From Candidatus Binatia bacterium (GTDB taxonomy: Bacteria; Desulfobacterota_B; Binatia; UBA9968): 5,387 nucleotides of DNA. Shown here in pieces: positions 5,236 to 5,387 of the stretch. The notes under the pieces were generated by a model that was not told the DNA's origin, searched no databases, and saw only the letters and a list, made by a program, of their open reading frames with translations. The position numbers and the translations under genes were made by a program. Location: contig JAICHC010000243.1 in assembly GCA_025922795.1 (NCBI GenBank), positions 1 to 5,387 on the forward strand, written 5' to 3'. Every line of letters begins with the position of its first letter. The stretch's first letter is position 1.

Positions 5236-5387
5236 ATGAATAAGACAAGCATCGAACAAAGGCCGATCAATCGAATCGTCCACCTCCCAGCGAACGGGAT
5301 CAAGCTAGAAGGCGCACGGATAATCCCTGCCGAGGCCATCGGCATCGTCCTGTTTGCCCATGGCAGCGGCAGCAGCCGCCACAGTCC
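5236..5387 (+). CDS. Dienelactone-hydrolase-type alpha/beta hydrolase, N-terminal part (cut by window edge)
   Basis: Only the first 50 codons are present. After a variable lead, INRIVHLPANGIKLEGARII reads as two strands and IGIVLFAHGSGSSRHSP (36 onward) as the first core strand and oxyanion-hole loop of an alpha/beta hydrolase. The FAHGSGSSRHSP motif is characteristic of the dienelactone-hydrolase-like group that is often adjacent or fused to PRTases like the one at 207-860. The nucleophile, Asp and His of the catalytic triad lie beyond the window. The substrate is unknown. The start is uncertain: ATG at 5236 has no clear ribosome site, and an in-frame ATG at 5188 would add 16 residues. The shorter form is preferred because the added residues do not look conserved. 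It is 54 nt after the CBS-ACT gene, so probably in the same operon. Confidence 0.8.
   Translation, partial: MNKTSIEQRPINRIVHLPANGIKLEGARIIPAEAIGIVLFAHGSGSSRHS

Overview
The window is a compact bacterial locus made of two divergent operons around a regulatory region at about 3124-3432. Moderately high GC, Shine-Dalgarno-led genes, ATGA gene overlaps and two near-consensus sigma-54 (-24/-12) promoters suggest a Gram-negative-type bacterium (a proteobacterium or a related sigma-54-using phylum). The sequence alone does not fix the genus.

Left (minus-strand) operon, read from 3123 down to 207: a 90-residue helical protein of unknown function, a two-CBS-domain protein, a nicotinate phosphoribosyltransferase (NAD salvage) and a type I phosphoribosyltransferase. 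Gaps are 12 nt, a 4-nt overlap and 17 nt, so co-transcription is likely. Positions 1-206 beyond it hold no gene I can support.

Right (plus-strand) operon, read from 3433 to the window edge: a 37-residue single-pass membrane protein, a decayed BON-domain gene (two frame breaks and an apparent internal deletion), a 57-residue FmdB-type zinc ribbon, a two-CBS-domain protein, a CBS-pair plus ACT-like protein (AcuB-like) and the start of a dienelactone-hydrolase-type alpha/beta hydrolase that runs off the window.

The centre carries TGGCAC-N5-TTGC on the plus strand (3371-3385) and TGGCAC-N5-ATGC on the minus strand (3181-3167), about 190 bp apart and pointing outward. Each lies about 50 nt upstream of the first start codon of its operon. 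Between them are short dyads that could bind a shared enhancer-binding activator.

Taken together, the locus combines NAD salvage, adenylate-sensing CBS modules, a PRTase and a hydrolase (domains I recall as fused in some bacteria), and BON and zinc-ribbon stress accessories. From memory this resembles low-oxygen or dormancy clusters such as the mycobacterial DosR-regulated pncB2 region. Here control appears to be by sigma-54. The physiological role is inference; the gene families and promoter motifs are read directly from the sequence.
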